Shown: positions 43,930 to 55,960, numbered from the stretch's first letter. The stretch is DNA of 64,000 nucleotides from Buxus sempervirens (GCA_947561395.2 OX387187.1:2424976-2488975); one strand, 5' to 3'. Numbers and translations are program-made. Notes: a model not told the origin generated them from the letters alone.

Positions 43930-45495
43930 TGTGAGACATGGGAAAAATCACTGGAGATGATTCCCCCTCCGTCAACACACGGGCTCAACGTAAAATGGGA
44001 GAGTCACCACCATTCAGAATTTTGAGGTGAGAATGGACACCAAAAGATTTCAAAACTGATCAAAAAGAGCTAAAAGGCCAATTCTAGAGTAAAAATAACT
44101 CTACTTGAAAATAAAATCCAGAGATGGGTAAGGGGATTAAATTATGAATGAGGGAAGGTGTTAGGCACCCCCATTCACCCACGCAAGGTGGTTGCCAAGT
44201 GTTTGTTCATGCAAAAAAATAAGAAAGCTTGCTAAAAATCATTAAAAACCTTGAAAAAGGACAAATGTATGATATCTTCACATGAAGATCCAAATGGATT
44301 CCAGATCCTCTCTTATGTCAATATCATTTCTGGAATATCCCAAATAGATAGAAATCAAAGCAAAATTTGCACAAAACCAAGTTGAGTGAAATCCAGAAAA
44401 TTCGGTAAAAGATAATGCCATTTGTCTTAAAATCATTCAAATCTAATTTCAAATTGAATCAAACCAAATCCATTTGAAAGATTATGGTAAATAAGAGACT
44501 CATGCAAAATTTCGATTGAATCCGGTTGAAATCCTAGGAGTTATGCTCCTTTAAAATCTGCTGCTGTAGATGATTAAAAGTGATAAGTGGGCAACTTTGG
44601 AAAATTATCTAGAAATATCAGCTTCATATAAATCCATGAAATTTGGTGTGAGTGAAGTCTGTATGGCCATACTTCAGATGAAAATAACCTCATACAAAAA
44701 TTCATTCGGATGTGCCCTGGGTGGTCCCCCGAACAGGCCCCGAAGATCACAGATTTACCCAGAAAAATGCTGATGAGCAGTTCTGAGTAAATCGGTTACC
44801 AACAGCACAAATGGAGTCAACAAATTATGAAACCAATTGGATTTGAAAATAGACTCATAAAGCAGTGCTCAGAAACAAAAATCACTTGAATCGAACTTAA
44901 AACGAACACATGGCGCTCAGTCGAAGTGACAACTTCTGTATTCAGATCAGAACTGACCTATCAACTTTGACAGAGAGGTGTCAAACATCTGCTTGATAGA
45001 AATTAATGAAATTTGGTAGGCATAAACTAGACAGCCTCACCTTTCCCATGGTTCTGGAATCACTCCAAAATTCATCCGGACGATGAAGTTATGAGTGTCC
45101 AAAGTCGGGGTACAGTTGCTGTCAAGTTAAGCCATTTTTGGTGAAAACCAACTCCAAATAGTGATAAAGTGTGTGTGATCCGTGCAAGATTAATCAAACT
45201 CCATTAAAAAACATTTGAAAACATTCCAGAATTGATTGAGGCTATTTATTTCAGATTTATCACAATAAACGCAATAAATCCAAAATATGAGCCTATCCCG
45301 CCAAAATCATGTGCTATGTATGTGTAGGTGTAAAAACCATTCCAACAACGTAGCAAAGATAGCATGCATTCATATCAATCAAAATAAGGTTCTAAAACAA
45401 CCTAGGGTTCCGTTCCATTATCGTTTCCCTTAGTTCTCTCTCCCCGTTAAACACGGTTCTTCAAGATAATCTTGGGGTACTTTGAATATGAAAGG
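43930..45495 (-). mobile_element. D2 5' LTR, U3 missing
   Basis: It aligns with the downstream part of the D1 LTR: the CTCTCT..AGAGAG stretch at about 45430-45460 equals 30840-30880 in D1. About 0.6 kb with the TATA box is missing because the F LTR end is joined at 45496. One open frame at 44570-44773 has no recognisable product. Confidence 0.78.
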
Positions 45496-46222
45496 TGTGC
45501 GCACCTAAACCTGGCCTAGATCGCACACGGGGTGCATTTTCGGTGCGTGCCTCGGGACTTTCGGAGTCACCACTGCTTGAGAGGTGCAAGCAGACACGGT
45601 GTTTGCCCTATCCGGGTCTAAGTCTGGTCTGCGGCTTTTCAGAGTTCTAGCTAAGTCCTCGGTTACGTCCGGGGAAGCCCTAAGACACCCCAGCCCGCCC
45701 CATCGGTTCGACGGGTCCCTCGGGTCTCCCTGGTTTTTTAGTCAATTTCACCCTTTTCCTAGACCAGCATGCTGCCTTGTTAGGTCTGTCGAGGCCCTCT
45801 GGAGGTGTGGGTCCCTTTTAGTTTGATTTTATCTTTTTATTTAATGGAGTGGGTCGGACCCGGGTCCCATTGGAAGACCCGCGGGTTGCCATGATTGGGC
45901 TTGGGGCCCAGTTGGGTTATTGGGTAACCCATTTGGTTATTTATTTAAACTATTTACACATGCAATGGGCTTAGTGGGCTTGGATTTGGCCCATTAGCCA
46001 AGGGTCAAAGGGCCTGGGCCTGTTTATTGAAAACAGGCCTAGTATAGGCCTGTCAAAAGTGGACCACTCATGTGGGCCAAAAGGAGGTCTTGGTGGGCCC
46101 ACGGTCCAAAGATGGGCTTAAGATAGCCCAAATTGCTTAAGGGACTGGTTCAGGCCGGTTCAGGTCGAATCAAGTTCAACCAGGCCAAATAAATTAGTCT
46201 TTTAAATTATGTTCACATTGGC

Positions 46223-46305
46223 CCGTATTTGTTATACGGTCCACCCTTGCCCGTGAACGAAGTCCGGTTTGGCTCGCCCGTGAAGAAAATACGGTCCTGC
46301 CCGGA
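46223..46305 (-). repeat. GCCCGTA-type hairpins in the F LTR
   Basis: CCGTAT/ATACGG lies at 46223-46239, followed by imperfect GCCCGTG and ATACGG pairs to 46305. This LTR region holds CCGAC-type hairpins in A and E. Confidence 0.7.
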
Positions 46306-47102
46306 CCGCTCTGAGTTTACAGACATGGCTAGTTTTTCATTTCTGCTGCCGATTCTGCTTGGGATCAGTTCCGTGGCCTCTTTGGAACTTTCTGTAACTT
46401 CTGTGGTAGTTCTGGTGCCTTCTAATATGGCACACTAGCTTCCTTCACCCTCTTCAAGTCCTCTTTTGTTGGTGCTTGAGAATGGGACTAAGCCCCATTT
46501 TCTTTAGATCATGCCATCTTCCAATAATGTAGTAAAAGAAAGGGAAATGGTAGTGGGGAGGGGATTACATAGGAGGGTTTAAAGAAGCACTTATAAATTC
46601 AACCCATTAAATAAGACATGTTATTTTTTTTTTTATGTTAGTTTTATGGTTCCATCCCCTTCTTATCCCATAAGAAGATGCTCATTTGCATGGGAATTCT
46701 TCAACAAACAGTGAAGCCAATGAGTTAGTAGTACAGTAATAAAATAAAAGAGAATTTAAATGAAATGGTTCATATATATTAAAAAAAGGAAGTTGATATA
46801 AAAGTTACCACACTAGTACTCCTTTGATTTGGTGATGTAGTGACTCTCTAGAGATTTTGGCAACGCTTCCGCGTCCTCCAAATTTTATAAGGACGAAATG
46901 GAAAGAGGTGGGGAGGGTAGTTCATGCATGGAGGCAAGAAATGAAGAGTTTTAGGCCTACAAGGGCATTTTGGGTATTTTGGTGTTTGGGATTGGGGTGG
47001 TGGCACTTGGACAGGGGTTGGCCGTGGTTTGTAGGAGAAGGAGAGAGTGGAGGCCTTGGGGTTCAGGCTTGTTGAAATGGGGGGGAGGGGGGGAGGCCTC
47101 TC

Positions 47103-47229
47103 TATTTATAGGCAAAAAGGGGCGTGCCCGTATTTGAAGTACGGGCGTGCCTTGCCCGTACTTCAAGTACGGGCGTGCCTTGCCCGTACTTCAAGTACGG
47201 GCGTGCCTTGCCCGTAATTCAAATACGGG
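47103..47229 (-). promoter_or_regulatory. F promoter: four-unit GCCCGTA palindrome array and TATA box
   Basis: Palindromes lie at 47127-47145, 47155-47173, 47183-47201 and 47211-47229, spaced exactly 28 bp. The two middle ones are perfect, CCCGTACTT/AAGTACGGG around one base. On the minus strand the TATA box TATAAATA (47110-47103) lies immediately downstream. Confidence 0.85.
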
Positions 47230-47280
47230 CGAAAAACGCACATTTGCAAATCTCGCGAATCAGCCGTACGAGACGCGTGT

Positions 47281-47666
47281 CCCGCCGTACAACGAAATGT
47301 AGGCTAGGCTGGGGTTTTGAAAGAAAGATAAATGGTTCAAAAGGTTGTACTTTATGGGTTTGTACAGTGCTCCTTTTATTGTTGGGGCTTACATCCTGGC
47401 TTATTTTGATGTGGGGTTCTCATTTTCCTCGTTTTATTGTGCCTTTTTATTTTCTTTTTCTTACTTTCTTCGCAATTGCTCTTTCTTTTTTTTGGGGGGC
47501 CAGAAACGCACATTTGTTGTGAAGGGACACCTGTACTAGGTTAGAAAAGAAATTGTCAGTCCCAAAAGTGTCTAACTAGGGGAAACCTTTTTGGGTATTT
47601 GGGAGGATTTACAGGCTTGGAGGAGAGTGAAGGATGGCCTCTCTTCATTTCCCAATTGGAATTATC
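47281..47666 (-). mobile_element. F 3' non-coding segment
   Basis: It aligns with 16210-16585 of C (CAGTGCTC, GGGGCCAG and GTGTCTAACTAGGG stretches). It contains part of the conserved 3' block (47281-47345). Confidence 0.8.
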
Positions 47667-48397
47667 TCAAGGGTAATACAGTTTGACTGCATCTGCATTT
47701 ATTGGCTCAGGAAAAATAGTTCCGTCCATCTCTTGTAGGATCAGTGCTCTTCTGGACAGAACTTTGTGCACTATGAATGGTCCTTCATAGTTTGGCTTGA
47801 ATTTCCCTCTATTGTCTTGTTGGTGGGGGAATATCTTCTTCATTACAATGTTTCCCACCTTGAAGTGTCGTGGTATTACTTTCTTGTTATAAGTCCGAGC
47901 TGCTCTCTGCTGATAGAGTTGCCTGTGGCACAAAGCCTTAATTCTTTTCTCATCAAGCAACTGCAACTGGTCAATCCTTGATTCTTTCCATTCAACATCA
48001 TCAACTTCTGCTTCCTTCAGGATTCTGAGCAAAGGGATTTGCACTTCCACGGGAAGGACTGCCTCCATTCCATATACAAGAGAGAAAGGAGTTGCTCCGG
48101 TTGAGACCCTGATTGAGGTTCGGTATGCATGCAAAGCATATGGCAGCTTCTCATGCCAGTCTCTGTAGGTGACTACCATCTTTTCCAATATCTTCTTCAG
48201 ATTTTTGTTGGCAGCTTCTACTGCTCCATTCATCTTGGGCCGATATGCTGTGGAATTTAGATGTCTAATTTTCAAATCACCACACATCTTGTCCATGTCC
48301 TTGTTATTCAAATTCTTGGCATTGTCTGTGATAAATGCTTCAGGTACACCGTAGCGACAGACAATATTGTTTCTGATGAATTTCAGTACATGGGACC
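47667..48397 (-). pseudogene. pol: F integrase fragment
   Basis: The frame is open from 48397 to the TGA at 47667. It encodes the second half of the integrase core (FITDNAKNLNNKDMDKMCGD with the second Asp, and NGAVEAANKN with the catalytic Glu) and the C-terminal GPF module. It is about 85-90% like the C integrase by eye and has no stop in 243 codons. The N-terminus is cut off at 48397 by the E LTR. The rest of F should lie beyond the window, on the far side of E. Confidence 0.92.
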
Positions 48398-48783
48398 TGT
48401 AAGCACCTTATTTTTGCGCTCCCGGAAGTGCCGGGAATGCAAACCCTAGATAGAAAGTCAAACCCTAAGGGGTGAAAATTTGACTTTTTGATCAGGTGAG
48501 AATTGACCATCTTGCTCCATGTCAGTGAATAGAGGACTTCAATACGGTTCCAATGCAACTAAGTTTGCTGGAATCGGAGTCTGGATGAGGGACTTCGAGC
48601 CGGTCAAACTTGAGAATGAGCCGAAAGTTGACTTTTTGCCGAATCCCAAGCCAGGTGTTTAGCCCAATCCCAATGGATAGAGGACTTCGATACGGTTCCA
48701 ACGCATTTGAGTTTACTCAAATCGGAGTCCGAATGGAAAAGATATGAGCAGTCAAAGCTAAGGGCATTATGGGAATTTTAGCG

Positions 48784-48870
48784 ATGCCACATGGGATGCC
48801 ACGTGTGCACAAGGAGTGCTCACATGGGATGCCACGTGTGTGCATGGGAGCTCCACATGGGAGGCCACGT
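48784..48870 (+). promoter_or_regulatory. Cluster of ACGTG (G-box-like) motifs in the E U3
   Basis: GATGCCACGTGTG occurs twice and GGCCACGTTG once within 90 bp. The solo LTR has GTCCACGTGGCATCC and CACACGTGGCATCC in the same place (56400-56450). ACGTG cores bind bZIP and bHLH factors in plants; control by stress hormones is inference. Confidence 0.55.
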
Positions 48871-48892
48871 TGACCCAATGAGTGCTTCACAT

Positions 48893-49345
48893 GTGTCACC
48901 TCCCAAGCAACCCTTCCTTTCCCCAAGACATGTGTCACCTCCAATGCAACCTTCCACCTCCCAAGCAACCCTTCCTCTCCCCAAGACATGTGTCACCTCC
49001 AATGCAACCTTCCACCTCCCAAGAAACCTTTCTCTTCCCAAGCACCCCTTCCTCTCCCCAAGACACCTTTCCTCTTCCCAATGCAACCTTCCACCTCCCA
49101 AGAAACCTTTCTCTTCCCAAGCAACCCTTCCTCTCCCCAACACACCTTTCCTCTTCCCAAGCAAACCTTTCCTCTCCCCAAGCAACCCTTCAGCTCCCCA
49201 TGGAAACCCTTCAGCTCCCCATGCAACCTTTCCTCTCCCCAAGTAACCTTTCCTCTCCCCAAGCAACCCTTTCACCTCCCCATGCAACCTTTCCTCTCCC
49301 CAAGCAACCCTTTCACCTCCCAAGACATCTTTCATCTCCCCAAGG
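48893..49345 (+). repeat. Pyrimidine-rich tandem array in the E U3
   Basis: Units of about 20-36 bp built from CCTTTCCTCTCCCCAAGCAA repeat for 450 bp. The minus strand is rich in GGGG and GG runs. Related G-rich repeats lie at 55960-56370 in the solo LTR. Confidence 0.9.
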
Positions 49346-50816
49346 CAACCATCCATCTTCCATGATTTAAAAAGGAAATTTTCTCCAACACATGAGGGGG
49401 GGCTACCATTTTCGAATTCTCCAACTCTCTCTCCCACTTCTCTTCACTTCAAGCTCTCCAAGACCAGCTCCCATTCGAACTCCTCTCTCTCAAGAGCTCT
49501 CTTCCACCCTCTCCAATCTCCTCCATTCAAACCACTCCCCTCCATCTCTCTTGGCTTCTCACAAAATTACCTCTCCTTTATCTCTTCCTCTCCATCTCCA
49601 TCCAAGAAAGTGGAAGTGCTGTTGTGTTTGGTGCTGCCAAGGAGGAGGTTACAGCTACGTTTTGGCTTCAAGGAGGTGTCTCCATCTTGCAAAAACACCC
49701 AAGAACCACCAGGTATCACTTCTTGGTCATTTTTACCTTACATATATGAAAACGGGGACTTTCCGAGCATGTTAATATGTTTGTTCTTTCTCATAGTGGC
49801 ATATTCATGTTAATCTCACTTTTCCATACATTTTCTTCTTTTTTGGTACTATGGAGACCTCCAAAGGTAAGGGAGTCTCCATGCACGACCCCATGAGAGG
49901 AGGAGAGTTTTATTGTTTTACTCGAATGCCATGCAAGTCACTATCGTAGGCTATCTACGGGATATTTTAAAAAGGGAGCCTGTTCCCTCTCCTCATCCAA
50001 TGTACCCCTACATAAACCCCCCTCCTCTTCCCTTTCTCTGCATGTTCGTTAGGCCTAGGCATGATTCTTAGGTCCAGACATTGCTAAGATGTGTAGAAAA
50101 TGTATGTTAGGCTGTGTTTTTAGCATGTGTATGGTTCTTTTGTTCTTATTTTGTTGTTTTTATCCTTTCTTGCATGCATGTGGAATGGGGGATTTTCGAG
50201 AACCTCTCTTGTTGATCTCCTGCTGAAAAGTATCATTACATGAGGACGCATGCCAATGCCATGATCCCTTCATTTCCCCAAGCTTGCTGTTTTCTCTTCA
50301 TACTATTTTAGGCATATTGCTAAATGTGTGTAGTGATCATGCCCTTATTGTTAGTCATGTTTTTTTGTATGTACATAAGCATGTTCCCCTCACCCCCGAA
50401 GGCCTTCACTACTCTCTACATGTCCCAACAGGCTGGGAATCCTTGGACCACCACAAGCATGATCCCATCACCCCTTTGAGTCCACTGTCATGGTCAATAC
50501 AAGCTGTTGTTGGGTGCAACAGCAGCAACACCTCCACCCCTTAGCCTCCACTGTCCCAGCAGGTTTGGGAACCCCACGCCATCCCTAGTAGCAACCCATC
50601 GGTGCCATGGAGGAGGGGCCACACAGCCCACTCCCCTCCCCCCCCCCCCCCCCCTTTTTGCTTTTGCTAAAAAGCCCAAAAAAGAAGCCCAATGGGGCTT
50701 CTCCCCTGAACCTGAACCAGTGTGGGCCCATCCAGGGGCCCACACAGCTTATGGAAGACTCCTAGGAAGCCCAGGAAACCATCCCAAATGGCCAAACCCC
50801 GAAAAAGCCTACTTTA

Positions 50817-50883
50817 AGGTGATCCGGCAACTCAGGCCGGATCACCTAGGGCCCATGCGTATCCGGCCACCAAGGCCGAATAC
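50817..50883 (+). repeat. Two strong hairpins in the E LTR
   Basis: AGGTGATCCGGC/GCCGGATCACCT (50817-50847) is a perfect 12-bp stem around AACTCAG. GTATCCGGCC/GGCCGAATAC (50859-50883) has one mismatch and a 5-nt loop. Confidence 0.9.
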
Positions 50884-51914
50884 ATATAGAAATATAAGTT
50901 TTGTGAGTTTTGATGATTCTTTGGCCGAATTTTGTGGTGATTTGAACCAAATCAAATAAACCAACAGGGTTTCCGGGTGGCGACTTGGACCAATGTCCAA
51001 CTTGGAAACACTTGCGGGCCTTCCAACGGGGCCCACCAAGCCCGATAAACCTCAAAGCATGTAAATAAGCAAGTTAAAATGAAATGAACCGATTGAATCG
51101 GATGGGCCAAACCCAGTGCGGCCCGCCCGAGCCTTGATGTGTGGAATAATGTTTAAACTGCGTGGTTTGGCCGAGACCAAGGGCTAAGGCCTATCGGGCC
51201 CGCCAAAGCCCGCTAACCGAACCAAGTTAGGGTGCACGCCCTAGACTTCAAAGAACTGGGCTTTCAAGCCCAAACCTGGATCACGGGCCCCAAGCCCAGT
51301 GACCAGCCCATTTTGGCAAGTTTGAATAAAGCAAATCCAAAATACTTTGGCAACCACCATGGGGGTCCACCTAGGGGCCCGCAAACCAACGTCGGCCCAC
51401 TATTGCATGAAAATCACATAAGGCTCCAACTTGAACAAACCAAATAGAACCAACACACTTAACCAAAGCCCACAGGGCCTCCTAGGCTTAGACCGAGGCC
51501 CACATGGGCACACGGGCTTACCCTAGCCCACCAAGGGCACCGTGGGCCTTCCAACGGGGCTCACCCAGTCAGACTCAGATCACCTAAATTAAGCAAAGAT
51601 AAAATCAACTAAAGGGACCCACACCACTCAGGTGGTCCCGCCAAGACTTAACTAAAATACATGCTGGATTAGGAATCGGGTGAGAACCAAGTAGAAAGCT
51701 GACTCAAACCAGGGAACCCATGGGACTTGTCATCCGACGGGGTGGACGGGGGTGTCTACGGACTTCCCCCGACCACAACCGAGAATCAACTTAGAATCTC
51801 AAGCCGCAGACCAGACTAATAGACAAGACTAGGCACCCAGGTGTCCGCCTACACCCCATCAGGCGGTGGCGACTCCGAACTCTCCCGTGCCGCATTTCCC
51901 ACGGGCGCACAGCC

Positions 51915-51932
51915 TGGCGACTCCACTGGGGA
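51915..51932 (+). other. Element E primer-binding site
   Basis: TGGCGACTCCACTGGGGA lies three bases after the LTR end. It differs from D1 and D2 by one or two bases. Confidence 0.87.
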
Positions 51933-53218
51933 CCCCCCAACCTAGTAGGACCCTGTTTAGACTGAATCAGCTTAAGAGGGATTTAGGGGATATTTAGGAA
52001 CTCTTGCTACCCCGTATAGCAAGGCACAGAATACACGTAATTACGTGTTCTGGGGAATCCTGTCACAAGGACGCGATAATTGCCTAAGGCAAGTGGAATT
52101 TAAGTGGTCCCCTGTGACCCTCCACTTGCCTGGGGATTCTCCCAGGACATCGTAAAACGTACCAATTCTGCACCTTACTACACGAGGCAGTAGGGATTCT
52201 TTTATCACCTAAATCCAGACAAAACTCACCCGTGTAGACACAGCACTCAGCCCAACTGCACACAAGGGCACACCACCACACCGTGGATGGATTTAATTTT
52301 CAATTTTTGTGATAAACTGCGTGGGGTGACACGCACGAAGGAGGATGCGTGAATGATCCGACCCTGAATGATTGAGTGAATGCGGACACTGCTACTTCTT
52401 TACCAAAACTTAGACCTCTCTAGCAGCCTACCCTTCTGATTCCTACAAACTGATCTTTGGGATGGTATTAGCACCTACGCTCCCGTGGCTTGCCGGGGAA
52501 AGCAGGATAAACCCATCCCCCCAGTTTTCTGGAGTCCATTAGTAACACTGGTTTCTTGCCGTGGCACGTGAGGATCCAGTATTGGTCCAGACCCTTGTAG
52601 GCTTATGTCTCGGGCTGGGTATCCTTCCCCACCTAATGTTTCTGAGTAAATTATGCGCTGAGCATGTGAGGGTGAGAATGTCGTGAATGATGAATATAAG
52701 AGGAGTAAAATCGGAATAAAATCCAGAGTCCATTAGGGGCAGCAACCCCCGCTTTTTGCATCAAATTGAGTAAACCATAGATCACGGGCGACCTCAGCCC
52801 TAATTTAGGAAACTCACCTAATTTTAATCAGGGGAACCACCCCAGATCCATGCATGGAGTCCTGTATGCTATGGGTCTTGACCCATTAGAGTCCGCCGGG
52901 AGCACTTTAAGTCCAGATTGGTCTTTTAGAGCAAACGAAAGCCGGCCAGATCAGACAAAGCAGACGAAAGCAGGCCAGATCAGAATAAGGGCACTAAATC
53001 CTAGATCTAGGGATTTTTAGCCTACCCGCTTTGGAAGCAACTTGTACCCTTCTTTGGGGCTCCCGACAGCCCTAAAGATGAATTCTTTGCAGCTTTCGTA
53101 AATATCATGTAAATTTCGCCCTCGATGGCAAGTTGTAAAGTTGATGTGAACCGATACCACAAAGTAGAGGAAAGAACAGATGAAAAACAAAAGGCCAGTC
53201 GGGACTTGGACGTGCTTC
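51933..53218 (+). mobile_element. Element E leader, first part
   Basis: Untranslated; it aligns with the C leader (28577-27340, opposite strand). It includes the structured segment 52033-52131. It is continued at 56998 after the solo LTR. Confidence 0.85.
52033..52131 (+). ncRNA. Predicted leader RNA structure, copy in E
   Basis: A perfect 16-bp palindrome ACACGTAATTACGTGT (52033-52048) is followed by the long-range stem AGGCAAGTGG/CCACTTGCCT (52087-52096, 52122-52131), which encloses GGTC/GACC. It lies about 100-200 nt after the PBS, where retroelements often carry dimerisation and packaging signals. Confidence 0.65.
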
Positions 53219-55952
53219 TGTGCGTGCCTGAAAAATGGTCGCACTGGTAGAAAACGGGAAATCGGAGTCGCCACCGCCTGATGGGGTGCAGGCGGACACC
53301 TGGGTGCCTAATCTTATCTATTGGTTTGGTCTGCGGCTTGAGATTCTGAGGCAGGTCTCGGTTGCGGTCTGGGGAAGTCCATAGACACCCCAGTCCGCCC
53401 CGTCGAATGACGGGTCCCGTGGGTTCCCTGGTCTGAGTCAACTTTCTATTTGGTTCTCACCCGATTCCTAATCCAGCATGCCATTTAGTTAGGTCTTGGC
53501 GGGACCACCTAAGTGGTGTGGGTCCCTTTAGTTGATTTTATCTTACTTAGGTGATCTGGGTTAGATTGAGTGGGCCCCGTTGGAAGGTCCACGATGTCCT
53601 TGGTGGGCTTGAGTAAGCCCATGTACCCATGTGGGCCTCTGTCTAAGCCTAGGAGGCCCTGTGGGCTTAGGTGAAATGAATTGATTTTATATTAAGGTTT
53701 AAGTTTGGAACTTAAGTAATTTTCATGTCAGAAGTGAGTCGGCATTGGTTTGCGGGCCCCTGGGTGGGCCCCCATGTGGGTTGCCAAAAAAAGGTTTAAC
53801 GTATCTTGCTTATATTGGCCAAAATGAATTGGACATCGGGCTTGGGGCCTGTAGTCCAAATTTGGGCTTGAAAGCCCGGTTCCTTGAGGTTTAGGGTTTG
53901 CACCCTTCTTAGGTTTAGTTAATGGGCCTTGGCGGGCCCGATAGGCCCTTACTCGGACTCTCGGCCAAACCACACAATTCAAATATCATTCCACAAAACA
54001 AGTCCGGGTGGACCGCATTGGGTTTGGTCCATCCGGTTTTATTGGTTAAGTTTACTCAACTTGTTTAATTGCATGCTTTTGGGTTTATCGGGCTTGGTGG
54101 GCCCCGTTGGAAGGCCCACTAATGTGCCAAATTGGACCGGTGGTCCATGCCCCGAGTTGGGTTTCCGGATGACCCAGAAACCCTGTAGGTTTGTTTGGCT
54201 TGATTGTAAACATCAAAAGAAATGCAACCACAACAGGAAAATAAGAAAGCCATACGTGCATACATGGATATAAGCAAAACAAAGCAAAAGCAAAGTGAAC
54301 ATGCTAAGACAAAAGGGGAAGAACAGCAACTAGGCTTGGGGACTAGCATGCTTGTCATACTTGGGGATGACATACAAGGAGGTGGGGGTGAGGGGAGCAT
54401 ACTCATTGCATGACAGTCATAGGGCTGCCCTGGAGGTACACGGGCACTTGGTCATGCATGCTGGAAAGTGGGGGAGTGGCAGCAAGGTGTCTTGGGGGAA
54501 ACGGGGGGCATGGCATGCAACTCTTTTAAGAACAAGGAACAATGGGGGCTGTAGCTGCTACCAGCAGCAGCCCCAAAAAGGTCTACATGCTTACCAATTT
54601 GTCATAAAAAACAGTAAAAAAAACACATGTTGCATATTCATGAGAAACTAACAACAACAAAAAAAAACCACCGTAAACGGGTGGACAGCAACTATTACAT
54701 TGAGCTTGGTGAGGCTTGTCTTGCTACCGGGGATGGGAAGCGCTGCTGCTGCCTCCAGCAGCAGCTCATGCATACCATGACTATGGGTTAGGGGTAGTGG
54801 GAGCATGCTTACATATGTATGCCCAGAAAAAAAAAACAGCAAGTGACAACGACAAGGTTAGTGCACCTAGTCGGCAGCACACTTGGTTTTATATAAAAAC
54901 AGCAGCTATGCATAGGGTGGAGGTGTACATGATGATCATGCTATCAAGGAAACAAGCCATACGAACACAAATGGAGAAAATGCATGCTGTAAAATAATAA
55001 TAAGAAAGGGAACAGCAATTATAAATGGGGTTGGAGACATGCTTAACAGGCTAGAAATAACACAAAGTGGTGTGGAGGAGGGGGATCCTTCATGCATGGG
55101 GTTAGGATACCAAACTAGGGAGTGTGGGTGGTTGAACCTACCGAAAACAGCAGCTGTCCAAGGGTTTTAGGCATGATAAAAAACAGCATGTATAAAGGGG
55201 GAAGAGGCCATGCTTGTACATACTCACATACACCATAAATGAGCACACAAAAATGAGAAGGGATGAAAACCGTACAACACAAAAAAACAGTAGGAGAAGG
55301 GATAGAGGGGCTTATAGAGGGGGGTACATGAGAGTGGATGTTAGGGGGAACATTCTCCCCACTTAATGGATGAAAATGCTGCTGGAACCCAAAATAAAGA
55401 GAAGAAAACAGCATATTTAAACTACATGATCTTCTCTCTCTCACATTAAACCTCCGGGGACTTACCTATCTCACCATGGAAGAAGCATAACCCATGGAGA
55501 GCACGGATAAGCAATCAAATAGAGTGAAAACCCATGCCTCATTCAAAGAACAACCCCCCAACAACATGAGGAACTCATATGCTTCAAATGAACCGGAATT
55601 TATATATGTTAAAAAGAAACCTACTAGAAAGCTTACCTTTGAGTTTACAAGTGGTTTCTGAGGTGGGCTTCAACCTCCCTTGAGCATGGATGGAGTTGGA
55701 GCACCTCTTTGCAATCCCCACAGCAACTAACCTCCTTGGTCTTCTTTTTTGAGTAAAAAAATGAGGAAGATGGGGAGGAGAGGAGCTTGAGATAGGTTTT
55801 TCTTTTAGTGTCTTGGGAAGAAATGAAGAGAGATTTCTTTTCTGTTGGAGGAGACGAATGGGAGAGATGGAGAGGGTGGGAGAGCTTGGGAGAGAATGGG
55901 GAAAGAAGGGGTTCGAAATGGTGGTCCCTCCTTGTGTTGGAAATAAAATGGT

Positions 55953-55960
55953 TTTTATAC
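55953..55960 (-). promoter_or_regulatory. TATA box of the solo LTR
   Basis: The minus strand reads GTATAAAAAC, about 1 kb inside the LTR start and just downstream of the G-rich repeats on that strand's upstream side. Confidence 0.6.

Larger units (their letters stand above)
39923..45495 (-). mobile_element. Element D2: gag-only element, both ends broken
   Basis: In minus order it has a U3-truncated 5' LTR (45495-43930), PBS (43927-43910), a leader with hairpins and an array, and gag cut before its C-terminus (39923). It is a sister of D1 by gag, leader and LTR sequence. The gag C-terminus, 3' region and 3' LTR are lost. Confidence 0.88.
45496..47280 (-). mobile_element. Element F LTR, broken at its 5' side
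   Basis: In the minus sense it ends GTGCGCACA at 45496 and carries the family U5 (45545-45720), the hairpin CGGGTC/GACCCG (45861-45881) and the TATA box at 47110-47103. Just beyond the hairpin array (47127-47229) it changes at about 47233-47280 into the internal region downstream of integrase. The usual LTR start and PPT are absent, so a deletion joined the two. Confidence 0.75.
48398..51911 (+). mobile_element. Element E 5' LTR
   Basis: It starts TGTAAGCACC and ends GGGCGCACA, 3514 bp. It carries the family motif TTCCAAYGCA + TCGGAGTC near the start (48550, 48697), a G-box cluster, a pyrimidine array, the hairpins at 50817-50883, two GGGCCTTCCAACGG hairpins (about 51014 and 51546) and the U5 stretch at 51720-51890. 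The proline-rich open frames at 48790-49370 come from the pyrimidine array. 49700-50800 is otherwise featureless apart from a run of C at about 50639-50655. Confidence 0.9.

Noticed and set aside
48790..49440. Pro-rich open frames of 125-205 codons in several frames of both strands.
   Set aside because: They come from the pyrimidine-rich tandem array in the LTR and overlap each other in many frames.
50635..50660. Long homopolymer C runs (also about 13610-13620) as functional elements.
   Set aside because: Single occurrences without conservation in the sister LTRs; could also be length errors in the assembly.
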